NCBI GenBank assembly: GCA_964035795.1
Contig: OZ038326.1
Coordinates: 6,995,759-7,059,758 of the forward strand
Length of the DNA: 64,000 nt
Direction: 5' to 3'
Source of the DNA: Pterobdella sp. o SKG-2022
Taxonomy: Eukaryota > Annelida > Clitellata > Hirudinida > Piscicolidae
A program made the position numbers and the translations under genes. A model generated the notes under the pieces. The model did not search any database. It was given only the letters and a program-made list of their open reading frames with translations, and was not told where the DNA came from. How positions within the stretch are numbered: position 1 is the first letter of the stretch; every line of letters begins with the position of its first letter. Positions 47,601-59,400 of the stretch are shown piece by piece.

Positions 47601-49027
47601 AAGAAAACTTTTATTTTTGGTGTCAAATTGGTCATAGCTCAAACCAATTTACCATGAGCCAGCTTATGAAATGATTTTTGATGAAACACCCTTGAGATAC
47701 AAAACAAAGTGGTTTCTTTTGATAATATGGGAGTATGAAAGCACCTGTCTTTGTTGGAAGGGATGATTGCAAGGTTGTTTGGAGGGTTGTTTTTGCTGCT
47801 TTGTTTGATCTAGTGTTGCAGGTTTTTACATGATAACAAGAGCACATTATATAAGAAAATTAATGAAAAATGGCAAAAATGTGAAGAAATTATGATATTT
47901 TAAAATAATATGAAAGTTGAAAAATATCTTAATGAATTTTTATAAATCTATTACCACAAAAATATAATATGAAGTTCAAGGGTTGTTAACAAGATGCTGA
48001 TGAAGAAAGGTGCCATTTCATTACAAAAAGCTCATCACCGCGAAATAAATTGTTTGAAAAAAATTTTATCTGAATAACTAAAAATAAGTTTGAACTCTGA
48101 TAGAAGAAAATATATAAAATCTATGAAGGTTTGAATCATGGAAAAAAACAAATATTACTTCCTTTGAAAGTGATACAAAGTTGTCTGTATAAAAGGTGAT
48201 ATTACACTACACACACAATGAACTTCTCACATTCTTCATGGCATCGAGAATATAATTTTCAATGGACTGCCTCATCTGTGAAATGACATGTTTGCTTACT
48301 TCTGAGTCTGTGCCTGAAGGCTGTATGGTCAACCTGTTGAACAAGATATTCAGGCCTGGAAATTATATTTAAAGGTGAATAGTTAGTTAAAAAGTTTAAG
48401 TTATCATATTTATGGAATTTTAGTTAAAAAATTGATTTTAATGAAGTTAAAATTGAATTTTTGATATATCTTTTTGAACTTCTGATTAACAAAAGCTGTT
48501 TTTAATTACTAAAATAAAAACAGTTTTTATAAAATAGCAAAAGACTCATTGCTATAAAAAATTTTTAAATGCAAATAAGTTTCAAATTTTTGAATATTTG
48601 GTAAGTTTTCAACATAATAAGCTATTCTGTAAATGTGTTTTGAATCATATGTAACCTTTATGCAAAATTATTCAATACTGTACAACATTATGCCCTCAAT
48701 AATACAATTCTGAAAAAGGTTTTCAACAGTATCAAAAAACTTTTAGACACTTCCTTGTACACTATAAGTTAAAAGTAATGAATAAATACTTTTTAAAAAC
48801 GTTTTTTTTTCATTTTCTTCAAACGAAAGTCCATTGGCAATTATTTCAAGTAAAGCTTCAATTATATAGGTCTTGAATTGAAAAATTGTTTCCATTTGAT
48901 CGTTGGAAGTTTCGGGAATTTCAATGTGGTTTTCTGAATCTGATTATAACATAAAATTTAAGATAAAATAGATGTGAAAAAGGGATATTCCACCTTGAAA
49001 TTCATTTCTTAAATCATCATCTTCCAT
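38648..49027 (-). CDS. HRI-type eIF2-alpha kinase (15 exons)
   Basis: Exons 5' to 3': 49027-48994, 48939-48790, 48355-48231, 47809-47745, 47490-47385, 44720-44646, 42712-42628, 42346-42292, 42134-42080, 41065-40898, 40730-40636, 40397-40277, 39762-39580, 39032-38898, 38755-38648. Sum 1,560 nt (519 aa), all phases agree. Kinase landmarks: GKGAYGKV (151-158), Lys173 in EYALK, Glu190, HRDIKPDN (Asp304), DFG (328-330), [10 protein letters not shown], and [12 protein letters not shown]. The block [16 protein letters not shown] and the segment [23 protein letters not shown] fit eIF2-alpha kinases best, HRI in particular. Such kinases phosphorylate eIF2-alpha under stress and lower translation. An acidic insert (about 345-378) lengthens the activation segment. 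WNK or another family is a less likely alternative. Confidence 0.82.
39354..39527 (+). mobile_element. tRNA-derived SINE in a kinase intron
   Basis: Diverged copy of the SINE at 553-727: same tRNA-like head (TTAATGGTTGAGCATTAGAC, loop CTAATTA, GGGGTTCAATCCCGCG), body and tail (AGCGCTTTATAAATACCGC). It lies in the intron between the APE-motif exon and the next exon of the HRI-like gene, antisense to that gene. Confidence 0.85.
42785..42842. repeat. Foldback family 1, half copy
   Basis: Contains ACGAAGCTTTTCGTGAG followed by CTTACATTATCAAG and then the start of the mirror arm (CTTGATAATA). It sits in the intron upstream of kinase exon 7 on the minus strand. Confidence 0.7.
43476..43622. repeat. 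Perfect palindrome, 70-bp arms (foldback family 1)
   Basis: The arms at 43,476-43,545 and 43,553-43,622 are exact reverse complements, with a 7-base spacer TGATTCC. Homology extends a few bases further with one mismatch. Each arm has TAAACACAAAGAACTTATTA outside and the family core ACGAAGCTTTTCGTAAG toward the centre. It resembles a foldback MITE but carries the same core as the PLE ends. Intronic in the HRI-like gene. Perfect arms imply recent origin or ongoing arm conversion. Confidence 0.95.
44748..44790. repeat. CTAT/GATA microsatellite
   Basis: A run of CTAT units with interruptions, directly after kinase exon 6 on the plus coordinate scale and before the PLE insertion. Confidence 0.85.
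44822..47286 (-). mobile_element. Penelope-like element in kinase intron 5, with target-site duplication
   Basis: The 13-bp repeat AATTAACTATTTG occurs at 44,809-44,821 and 47,287-47,299. Within, reading on the minus strand: a short inverted copy of the element's own 3' end (47,286-about 47,203), the N-terminal ORF (47,124-46,612), RT (46,468-45,473), endonuclease (45,524-45,252) and 3' UTR to 44,822. The two ends are inverted repeats of about 80 bp. It shares its coding region with the PLE at 28.3-30.1 kb, with few amino-acid differences. It lies between exons 5 and 6 of the HRI-like kinase, in the same orientation as that gene. Confidence 0.92.
45252..47124 (-). pseudogene. PLE RT-endonuclease ORF, three pieces
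   Basis: Piece 1 (47,124-46,612) is the N-terminal region, followed by [20 protein letters not shown], the usual lead-in to PLE RT. A deletion then removes the segment that in the other copy reads LRKFLADYLKPLAENQFTVS. Piece 2 (46,468-45,473) has [11 protein letters not shown] and YVDDTYV. A one-base loss in a G run near 45,520 shifts the frame within the CICG motif of the endonuclease, so the GIY-YIG part ([15 protein letters not shown]) is in a separate frame (45,524-45,252). The element cannot make an intact protein. Confidence 0.88.
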
Positions 49028-49397
49028 CTCGTCTGAGAATTTTAAAATTAAGTGAAAAAGTATTTTAAAGCCTAAGAGTAAAAGCGAAATAAATTTAAAT
49101 AAGTTTTTGTGACTATGTAATTATTGAACCTGAAGTTATTCCTTTTTTGAAAAAACTGTTTTTACATTTTTTATTTTTAAATAAATTATAGATGAAAGTT
49201 AACATTTGTTTCGGATAAAAATTGACAAAAGCATGACCTAATCCCTGTCATCAAAATAAGTTCCTTCAGAAAGGTGTTCTCTCGTATTATATGACGAAAA
49301 TATTTTTGAATAGCTAAGATGGGAACTTTTCTCGTTTTAGAGTTCATATCCGCATTCCAAATGAATTCTTCCTATTTAGTATTTTGATTTGTTGAAA
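49028..49397. promoter_or_regulatory. Head-to-head intergenic region of kinase and NTE genes
   Basis: 370 bases separate the start codons of the HRI-like kinase (-) and the NTE homologue (+). The geometry suits a shared bidirectional promoter. It is AT-rich with no CpG-dense core and no obvious TATA box that I would defend. Untranslated first exons would change the picture. Confidence 0.5.
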
Positions 49398-52300
49398 ATG
49401 TTATTGAGCGAAATATCCAGTTTTCAAATTCTTCTGGGGATAGTAATTTTTGTTTTTTTAATGTATTATGTTTTTTTAAAAAATTTCTCAAAGCCGACTA
49501 TAAGTACTTTTAACTTGGGAGAGAGACCAGAAGATGTTGTTCACCCAAACAGAAAACTTAAATTCAAGTCTTCTGGATTTGAAATTGACAAAATGTCTTC
49601 ATTCCATAGATCTTATAATGATATTAAAAAAGGATTGGATATATATAGTTATTCCAATTTATTATCTAAAACATACAAAAAGATGCCAAGAGAAATTATT
49701 TTTCTCATGGATAATGTGAAAGTTTTTGGTCATTTTGATGAGGGAATATTGTTGAGCTTATTTCCTTATATGGAGACCAAAACTTTGTTGAGTGGAGAGC
49801 ATCTCCACGATAATTGTGATCCCAACAACAACATTATTGTCATTCAATCGGGAAAAATTGAAGTCTTTGTCAACATGGATGAAAACCATCTGCACAGAAT
49901 CAAGGTAGCACATCAGGTGGTTTATCTTGTTTCTTTGGTGTTAAAATAATTTTTTAAAATATTAAAAAACTGGTATAATCAGCATTAGCATATTTCAAAA
50001 ATTTTTTCTTTTGATCACCTTTGATATTCACAAGTTTATAGTATAAAATGTTTCATAGGGTGAAGCCATATACAGTTTGTTGAACATCTTGGAGCAATTT
50101 GGAGGCAATTTAGCAAAGCATCGGAATTATTATCTGTCAATAGTAGCAGTTGAAGATACTGTGGTTTTGAGTATTCCAATTTTATGCCTTAAATTGGTAC
50201 TTGACAAAAACCCTGAGGCCCTAGTTAATGTGGTGAAGATTATAGGTTTGAGGTTGCAAAAAGTCACTCTTTCCACTCTCAAAACTTATTTTGGACTTTC
50301 AAGCAATGCATTATTAGAGAATCAATTATTGTCAAAATCTCCTTTCAGAAAACAATATGGCGCTGATCTTGATGATTATAAAATTTGTTATGTTGAAACA
50401 TCTAAAAAAAATTCAGAAAAAATTTGCAGCAAATGCCTGCACAAGCTAAAGTTGGTACGATGCAGTGGTTTGAACTTGTGCAGGATTTGTTTCATGAGGA
50501 GTTCTGTGTCAATCTTTCAAAAGATTCTGAACCTTGACGACCAGGTTGTACTGAAACAAATGGTGCATCAGGTAAACATGAAAGCAGGAGAAATGCTAGG
50601 GAGATTGGGTCAACCATTTGAGAACTTGTACTTCCTGGTTGATGGAGTCATCTGCATGAGTGAAGAGCACCCATCGAATGACTCAGAAACACTAGTCGAC
50701 TACTTCAATGGAGGAGCTATGCTGGGTTCCCTGTCCATTCTCACAGGGGAACCTTCTGTCTTCAACTACAAACTCACTACTGACTGCACTCTTCTTGCTG
50801 TTTCGAGAATCAATTTGTTCAAAAGTGTTGAAAAAAACCCTGATATAATCGTGAAACTTGGAATGCAGATATTGAATGATTTAAAACTGTTCGTAAGACA
50901 AGTAGATTTCGGTTTAGATTGGATTCAGCTCGAAGCTACAGAAGTTTTGTACAAGCAAGAAAATGTATCAGATAGTGCTTTTGTTGTGTTGACTGGAAGA
51001 TTACAATCTACAGCATTACAATCAGCCAAGTCAATGTTGACAGGTGAGTATGGACGAGGAGAAATTGTGGGTTTGCCTGAGACCCTGACCCAGGTTAGCA
51101 GAGGCAGTACAGTGGTAGCTGTGAGAGACACAGAACTGGCTCGTCTCTCAGCTGGTCTCATCTCATTCATCAAGCTCTGTTACCCCGAATCAATCACCAC
51201 TCTTGTGCAACTACTCGGTCACAAGATTCTCAAATCACTTCCAGGAAAAAAAAATATTTTTTCGATGATTTCACGTTTTCCCCATCATACTCAAGACAAA
51301 CATCTTGGAAAAATTTCAACTATTAGTGTTCTTCAAATCTCAAATCAAATTCAACTTTCTCTTTTCACCCAACTCTTTGGAAAAGCTCTTCGAGAAAATG
51401 GTCAGGACATATTCATGATATATATTAAATTAAATTTTATTTCATTCATTCACTTTGCGTCATTATCTTTAAAAATAGGTTGAAAGTTGACGATGTTAAT
51501 TGTATTTATTCAATTTTGTTCTAAACGAATCTCCGAAACTTCGTTTGATATTACATGAATCTTCATTAATACAGATTCTTGTTTAGTTCTGAACAGCAAG
51601 AAAGTGCTCGATATGTTGAAGCTGTCTTCATTTGAAGCTGCCACTAGCTACTTCTGGACCTCATGGCTCGGACACCAGGAAGACCTGCACGATATTGTGG
51701 TGTATCAGTGTGACCCTCAAATGACTTTGTGGACTCTCAAGTGCTTGAAACAGGCTGATTGTGTCCTTATTGTTGCTGCTGCCAGTGATAAACCCAGTGT
51801 GAAAAAAATTGAACTTCAGTTATCCAAAGTGCCTTCAAGAGCTAGGAAATATTTAGTGTTACTTCATAATCCAAAAACCAAACGGTTGTGTACTTTTTGT
51901 GGTTATAAAATATATTGTCTTATCTTACAAAAGACTTACAATATATTCAACTGCTACAGGCCAAAGAACACAGCTGAATGGCTTCGTCAACGACCCTGGT
52001 ACACTGGCCACTTCCACATCAGATGCCAGTCTGCCACCTTTGCTAGAGCAACCAACTCAGAACCCAGCTTGGACCTCAAAAGATTTTCAAGGATTTTGAC
52101 AAACAAAGCCATTGGATTGGTGCTTGGTGGAGGGGCGGCAAGAGGGTGTGCTCATGTGGGAGTTATAAGGGCCATGATGGAACAAGGCATCCCCATAGAC
52201 CTGGTTGGAGGTACCAGCATCGGGTCGATAGTTGGGGCTCTGTGGGCCCTCTATGCTGAATATGATGGCTTTTACCAGGCTGTAGAACAACTTTGCAAAA

Positions 52301-52971
52301 AACGTTTGTCTAACCTGATTATACTTCTTTGGGACCTCACTTTTCCACTCACTTCTTTTTTCACTGGTAATCTTTTCAACAGGGCTATAAGGGAAGCCAT
52401 AGGAGATTCGACCAATATTGAAGACTTATGGATACCTTACTTTTGCCTCACAACTGACGTCACCATGGCGACTCAAAGAGTGCACATGGTCGGCTCCTTA
52501 TGGAGATATGTCAGGGCCAGCATGTCATTGGCTGGCTACATTCCTCCCTTGTGCGACCCCTGTGATGGCCATCTGCTGCTTGATGGCGTGTACACGAACA
52601 ATGTCCCTGCTGACGTCATGCACTATCAGATGATGGGCACCAAAACAATATACGCTGTCGATGTGGGCAGAGCTGCTTTTGAAGAGTTCAGTAATTTCGG
52701 AGATAGTTTGAGTGGCTGGTGGGTGTTGATTTCTCGATTGTTCCCTGGAGTAAGTTCGGTCAAAGTTCCTAACATTATTGAGGTTCAGTCTAGAGTTGGA
52801 TACGTTTTAGGGGAGAAACAATTACAAGAAGTAAAAAAGGGGAACTTTGGTCACTACCTCAGACCACCCATCGATGACGTGGGATCTTTGCAGTTCGCTA
52901 AGTTTGACGATATATTCAAAATCGGTTATGATTATGCAAAAAATTACTTTAAAAATAATCCTCATACTTGA
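49398..52971 (+). CDS. Neuropathy target esterase homologue (PNPLA6/7 family)
   Basis: Exons: 49398-49904, 50059-51400, 51575-51884, 51960-52971. Sum 3,171 nt (1,056 aa), phases agree. Domains: N-terminal membrane anchor (about residues 8-29), cyclic-nucleotide-binding-like domains in roughly 100-600, and a patatin-like phospholipase from about 768. The oxyanion loop is GLVLGGGAARGCAHVG, the nucleophile is Ser806 in GGTSIGS, and the dyad Asp928 sits in LLLDGVYTNN, where the usual DGG is DGV. Family members deacylate (lyso)phosphatidylcholine at the ER. Residues 292-313 hold five cysteines (CSKC..C..CRIC) not usual for the family. The protein is shorter than human PNPLA6 (about 1,370). An AATAAA at 53,187-53,192 is a candidate polyadenylation signal. 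The ATG chosen follows an in-frame TTG. Confidence 0.92.
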
Positions 52972-53425
52972 TTTCACAAAAATTATCATTTTATATCATG
53001 ACATGTTTTCACTTATAACTTCTGCAGTTAACTTTTTATTTTTCTGTAAAAATTTATTTTTTCTAGTCACTATAATTATGAATTTTGTTGGAAAAATTTG
53101 TGCTTCAGCGTTCAATCATATAGATAATTTTCGTTCAATTAAATTATATCAAAAAGTTCCAAAATATTTTCAGAATTTGGACTACAAATAAAAATTTCTT
53201 TTTCGTTTTTTTCATTTTTAACGCGTTCAGGTTAATTAATATGAAAAAATTGTTTTGATTATATCTTTCGTCGTAATTCTATCGTGAATTCCAAAAAAGA
53301 TTTTATACATTTATTTCAAAGAATCTGTAATTAGAAACACCCGGGATCTGTTGCTTCAATAATAAATGTGAAATGTTGTAAATTTTCTGAATATTTAGAT
53401 TTTTCTTCTGTTTGAAATTTTAAAA
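52972..53425. other. NTE to MKK4 intergenic region
   Basis: 454 bases between the NTE stop and the proposed MKK4 start, same strand. It holds the NTE 3' UTR with AATAAA at 53,187 and presumably the MKK4 promoter. The small ORF running on from the NTE gene to 53,191 has no support. Confidence 0.55.
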
Positions 53426-56400
53426 ATGTTCACAAATCAATCTATAGACGGTATGTTATGGGTACTTCTAGTTTATTCTTTTTACTTACTTTCATTTCTG
53501 TTCTATAAATATCAAAACTAAAATACATTTTCGTTGGAAAAAACTCAAATTCAAAAATAATTCAGAAAATAACAAGGCAGTAAAAAAAGCACCACCTCTA
53601 GCTCGAAACATGCCTCTTAAATTTCCGCCAATGAATTCCACAAGAACTAACGCACCACCCGTTCCATGCCAACTAACTAATAATGAAAGCATTCTCAAAC
53701 GTCTCAATCATCCTACTCAAATGTCAGTCATTATGATTATTGCTCATGATGTTTTTGTAAATGTTTAAAAGGTATTTTATAATTTAGTTTCACTATAGTT
53801 TTCAAGCTTATTTTGACTCAGTAAAGCCTGAAACAATAGTATGTAAAACAAATTTATTTATTAAGTTAAGTTCACAGCTTTTTATAAGAATATCTCACAT
53901 TCTCAAGTCATCATTTGAGAATTTAAGATTTTTCTATAAAAAGCTTTATGTTTTACAGTTCAATAAATACTTTTTGTTTATTTTTATTTGTGAAGAAATT
54001 TATCAATTCAATAGTTTGTTATTTTTGTCAATATAAAAATTTTATTTTTTAAATCATAAAATTTGAAATACATTGTAAAAGTTCACAAAGAATTGTGTAC
54101 ATAAATTTTGTCATGATAGTCATTAAAGAATATTATTTCATTATTGAAGTTTATCTCAATATCCCATCAGTGAGAGATTCAAAAAGCATAACTTAGAAAA
54201 CACTGGCAAGTTACAAATTAATGGCAAGGTAACTGATTTGATTAGTTTCAGGTTTATATTCAACCTCATCAATTGCTCTGTGGTGTGGCATTAAGTGCAT
54301 TTGGGTTTCAACCATGAGTGTTGAATTTTTAATCCCATTGTTGTTTCAAAATCATTTTTGGCTTAATTTAGGTTTTGGAAATGCCTATGCTAGTGTGAAA
54401 TAGAGAGAGAGAAAGAGGGTTAGGTGGTGGAAAAAAGTCAATGACCCCTCGGAAAATGGAAAGGTGCTGACTCTACAGAGTGTACCTCATTGTAAATGCT
54501 TGGAATTTCCAGTCTTTTTCTTGGTTCTTTTGCCGTTCTTCAAACTAACATTGCAAATCTAGCTGATCATCATTTTATCAGCTCTAAAAATTCTAGTGTT
54601 ATCTTCCTCTTTAAGAGACCAAGTCTCACTTCTATGGACTTTAGCATACCTGGTGCAAGTGACATATAAGCATACTTTTGTCAAGTGAAATAACTTGACT
54701 GGATAACAGTTGTAACAGTACCTTAAAGCTCTTCCAGCCAGATCTCACACAACCAACAGTACTAGCTTCTGCTCCACCTTCTGCAATAGTCATATCCTTG
54801 AGATAGAAGAATTGATTTACCACATTATTTTTTTTTCAAATTCAAACATGTTCTGCATACAAAGTTTCTGACTGAGCCCAGTCTGCTTTTTTCAAGTCAC
54901 AACAGTGTGTAGTTGTTAGATAGAGTGCAGATGATTATAAAGCTGATGGGAACAACTTTGAAACATACTTTAAAATTTTTTTTTCCACTTTTTGAAGCTT
55001 TGGACATTTTGTTTTCATGATGCCAACCTGTATAGCTTTGCCTCCAACTCGTGAACATCTGATGCTTATTGGTACCAAGGGTTTTGAGTGCTAACTCATA
55101 TTGAAATGCAAATCTTTTATTTAGTTTAAAAACTTAAAATTAAGTTTGTTTAAAATATTAAACTGCTCTAAGCTCGTGAATATAATTTATGAAAGATTAT
55201 AATAGTTATTATCTAACGTCATAGGATTAGGCTAAACTTATCCAAAATTATAGCTTTTGATTCTCAATAAATGTGTTGAAAATTCCTCTTAATTGATGTT
55301 TTTTGTTACAAAAAATGATCTATTATTTCTCATCGCAAGAATGTAGAAATCTTTTCATGTTTTGGTCCATTTTCACTTCCAAACGCATGCTACAGCTCTT
55401 TCATGCCTCAGCTGCCTCTCACAATCGTTTTATTAGGCTTTTGGTGTGGGTATGTGGCTGAATAGTTTAGTGACAGCATATTTTGTTTTCAATTAAGGTC
55501 TAAAAGTTCTTGTGAGTGAAAGTATTATTCTGATGTACTGCAATCCACTGCTAAACGGGAGTGATGATGTCTTAAATGATCTTTCAATGCCTGTTTCTGA
55601 AAAGCACACTTGCACCTTTTTTTCCATTGGGCAATAGTGTAACTAGCACAACTCAAAAAAACAACCTTCTTGCCATTAATCATCCCAATTATGAAGATTG
55701 GTTATGTAGAATAGCCTAAAGCAAGTTTTAAGGTCGACAAAAGTATTTATTCAAAAAAAGACACAAAGCTTTTTTTGAGTTTAGCTCACATTATCAAGTG
55801 ATGATGGTACAATAAGTATAAAAATTTTTATAATGATATTTAATTCAACGAAGTTCAAGGGCACAAACAATATTAGCACCCTGCACCTTCAATCCTAACA
55901 CCAGGTCTATAGTTTCTCTTCAGAGGACTTGGTGGACCAAGGAGAGATAGGTCGAGGGGCGTATGGCACTGTCAACAAGGTGCTTCATTCCGCATCCAAC
56001 ACTCCCATGGCTGTCAAGGTGTTTTTGATGATAATAATGCAAATAATAATATTAAAAACAAAAAGAATGATATTAATAATTTATGAAACTTATAGTGATA
56101 TTTAACTAAATGAGCTTCAAGATTACCTTACTTACTCACTGGTCAAATTAAACGTTTTCTTTGGTCAAAACTTTTTCATATACTCTAGCATGTTTTAATA
56201 AAAGTAGACCCATGGTGAAGACCATATACACCATGATTGCATAAGGCTTTTATATGCAAATGTGTGCATGCCTGGTACTGCAGTCTTGGAATGTGTTGAT
56301 TCACTCTATTTAGATTTGCATTTCTTATCAAACATTTGAATCGGTTTGAAAAGTTGAGATATGTGGTGTTTTGTTTGAATATTTTGAAAAAATATGTTTA

Positions 56401-59400
56401 TTTGAAAAATTCCTTATGTTGGAAACTTTTATATGGCCACTAAAACCACATCATATTACAACCACAAAAAACATCACGCCACAATGCAACCCCACACCAC
56501 ATAACCACACAGAAAATCAGATCGACAGTGGATGAGAAGGAACAGTCTCAGTTGCTGATGGACCTGCAGGTAGTCATGAAGAGTAATGACTGTCCCTTCA
56601 TCGTTCGCTTTTTTGGTGCTCTCTTCAAAGAGGTGTGTGATCTGGGTGTGGTAGCCATATAGAGATAGAAAGATAGATAGGTATCTAGCTAGCTAGATAG
56701 ATAACGAACTGGATAGATGAGTATTAGGATAGAATACATACAAAATTAATCAATCAAATCCTTTTCATAGCCCGTTTTCCTTTGCCAAGATTTGGGCTTT
56801 TTGAAAGTTCTATCTCGAAGTCAGCCTTTCCAATCAGAGTGATTGAGTGGATCTGCCCAAACCATGTCTAGCTTTCTTTTATCATTAAATATGAGCTCAT
56901 TCCAAGTCTTTTTGGGCCTACCAGGCTTCTTCCATTTATCTGAATCCAACTTTCTCACCTGAGAAGCATTAATTAAATTGTTTTTCAGATACTTCAACGC
57001 TCATCCAAAGTTTTACCAGTTTCATTTCCTTGAATTGATGCATTGAAAAAATTAGAAAATTCAACCTGATTTCTAAAGTCTCTTAGTTTCCAGATTTTTG
57101 TACAAGGAACGAACCTTCTTTTGGGGTGAGCATGAGTGGAAACCTTGAAGTCACCGACCTATGCTGTGTTGCACACACCTCTCCAACAATGATTTTCACA
57201 TTAGAAACCATTTTTCTAAAACTTCTATACAATAAAAAATTAAATATATAGGTATCAAACTAGATAGATCTTCAGCTAGCTGGCCGATAAATAACTAGAT
57301 GGACAGATAGATGAATAAATAGGTAGATAAATAGAAAGGTAGATAGCTAGCTAGATGAATAGATACATGGATAGATAGACGGGTTTAGAGATAGCTAGAT
57401 AGACGGATGGGGAATATGACAGGGTGACTGCTGGATCTGCATGGAGTTGATGTCGATCTCGTTGGACAAGTTCTACAAGTGCTGTCATCTGCAGCTGCAC
57501 CACTCCATTTGTGAGGACATTCTCGGCAAAATAACTGTGGCTGTAAGTCTGCCATCTTTTGTTATAAATTCCTTTAAAACATACATTTTTTTGAAGTTCT
57601 TCAACATCCTTTTTTTTTTAAAGTTTCTCCACTTTTAATTTTTTTCATTTTAAAGCTTTTCCACGCTTGCTGTTACAGGCATGACGATAAATATCAGTTA
57701 GGCAATAATAAATATTCAGCAAACTTAAAGGTTTTATTAGCTAACGAACACTTGATACTGTAAGTTCTGCTTACGATAAGTTTCGTTGTTATAAACCCAT
57801 TTTATGTCTGGTACATTTAATATTGCCTGATTGATATCTATCAGCTTGCATTCACCCTAACGTATCACCACGTTATACTTAAGATTTGTTATCCAAGAAG
57901 GGGGAATCCTTGCTGTTTGAGCTATATTTCGTTAAATATTTTTTTAAAGTATTTTATTTTTTAAGAGAAATCTTATGTATTATTTATAAAATACATCAAT
58001 TTGAGGAATTTTAATACTTTTATTGAAACTTAAGTTATAGTTTTCGATAAATTTGACCTTACTATAAAACATCGGCAAACTTTGTGGTAAGGCCATATTT
58101 ACCGAAAATTATAGCTCAAGTTTCAATAAGTGTACTAAAATTCTTCAGATTGATGTTCTATAGAAAAATATTATCTTTTATAGATCTTTTCAAATTTTTA
58201 TGAATTTCATCATCAACAGACATTAAAAGCTCTGAATTATTTGAAAGAGAATCTCAAAATTATACACAGAGGTTATTTTCATTCTCATCACCATCATTAT
58301 CATGGTCTTTAGTCATATCACCATCATCTTCATCACTAATCATACCATCCTTATTCATATTATGATACTGTTACTAATTATTATTAAGATTTTTATAGCG
58401 CACAGTTATCAATTCAAGATTGCTTCAGAAGCGCTCAAGATTTGTAAGAGGTTATGACTGGGGATGTTTATGGTATAAGTGAGTTTTCAAAAGTGCGAAA
58501 GTTCATGAGAGAAGGTGATGAGCACAAGTTAGAAGGAAGTGAATTGAGCCTGGTGAGAAAAAGAGCGACTAGTAAACAAGCCTGAAGAAACAGGTTGATG
58601 AAGCTGGAGACCAGAGTGCATGGATCTGAGTGGTTGACGTGTGTGTCTGATTGACAAAAGATCAAAAAGATAAGCAGGTTGTTCAAGCTTGAGAGTGCAT
58701 GCAATGAGCCAAAGTAATTTAAACTTGCATCTTTGGGAGACAGGTAGCCAGTGCAAACGATCAAGACAGTCGCTGGAAGAGCTGAAATGATCAGCTTGAA
58801 GAACCGTCTTGGCCGCGTGGTTTTGGAGGGCTTGAAGTTTGCATAAAAGATAGTTTGGCTGCCCGCAAAGGAGAGAATTACAGTAGTCCAATCTGGAAAG
58901 AACTAGTGAGATAAAGAGGGCATTAGCAGTGGAAAGAGGTAAGAATTCGCGTACTTGTTTTATGGCATAGATATGGAAATTGGAAGATTGGATTATTTGA
59001 GAAATAAAGTGAGGAAAGTTCAAATTTGAATCTAAGGTGACACCTAATATTTTGAGTAATGACGTTAAACTGCACCTAAGATAGCGTCTTCGAATTGAGG
59101 CTACTTTCCTGTTATAACCTGGCAACAATAGACAGTAGGTATCGAAAAACTGATATTCTGGTTTCGTTGTCATTTGTCTTGGCGGATGATTTCAGCTGAT
59201 AACATCAAGGAAAAAAGTGTCCTAGAGGGGTCTTGAATTTTATACTTTCGATTTGAATGTTGTCAACTTGGACTGGAAACCATAAAATTTTTTCAATAAG
59301 AAAGTTTATTTAAAAAATTACAACATATTAGTATTAATAATCTAGGTCGATTGATTTCAACCTCAGTTACTGGGACATGTACACCAGTGAAATCTATTAT

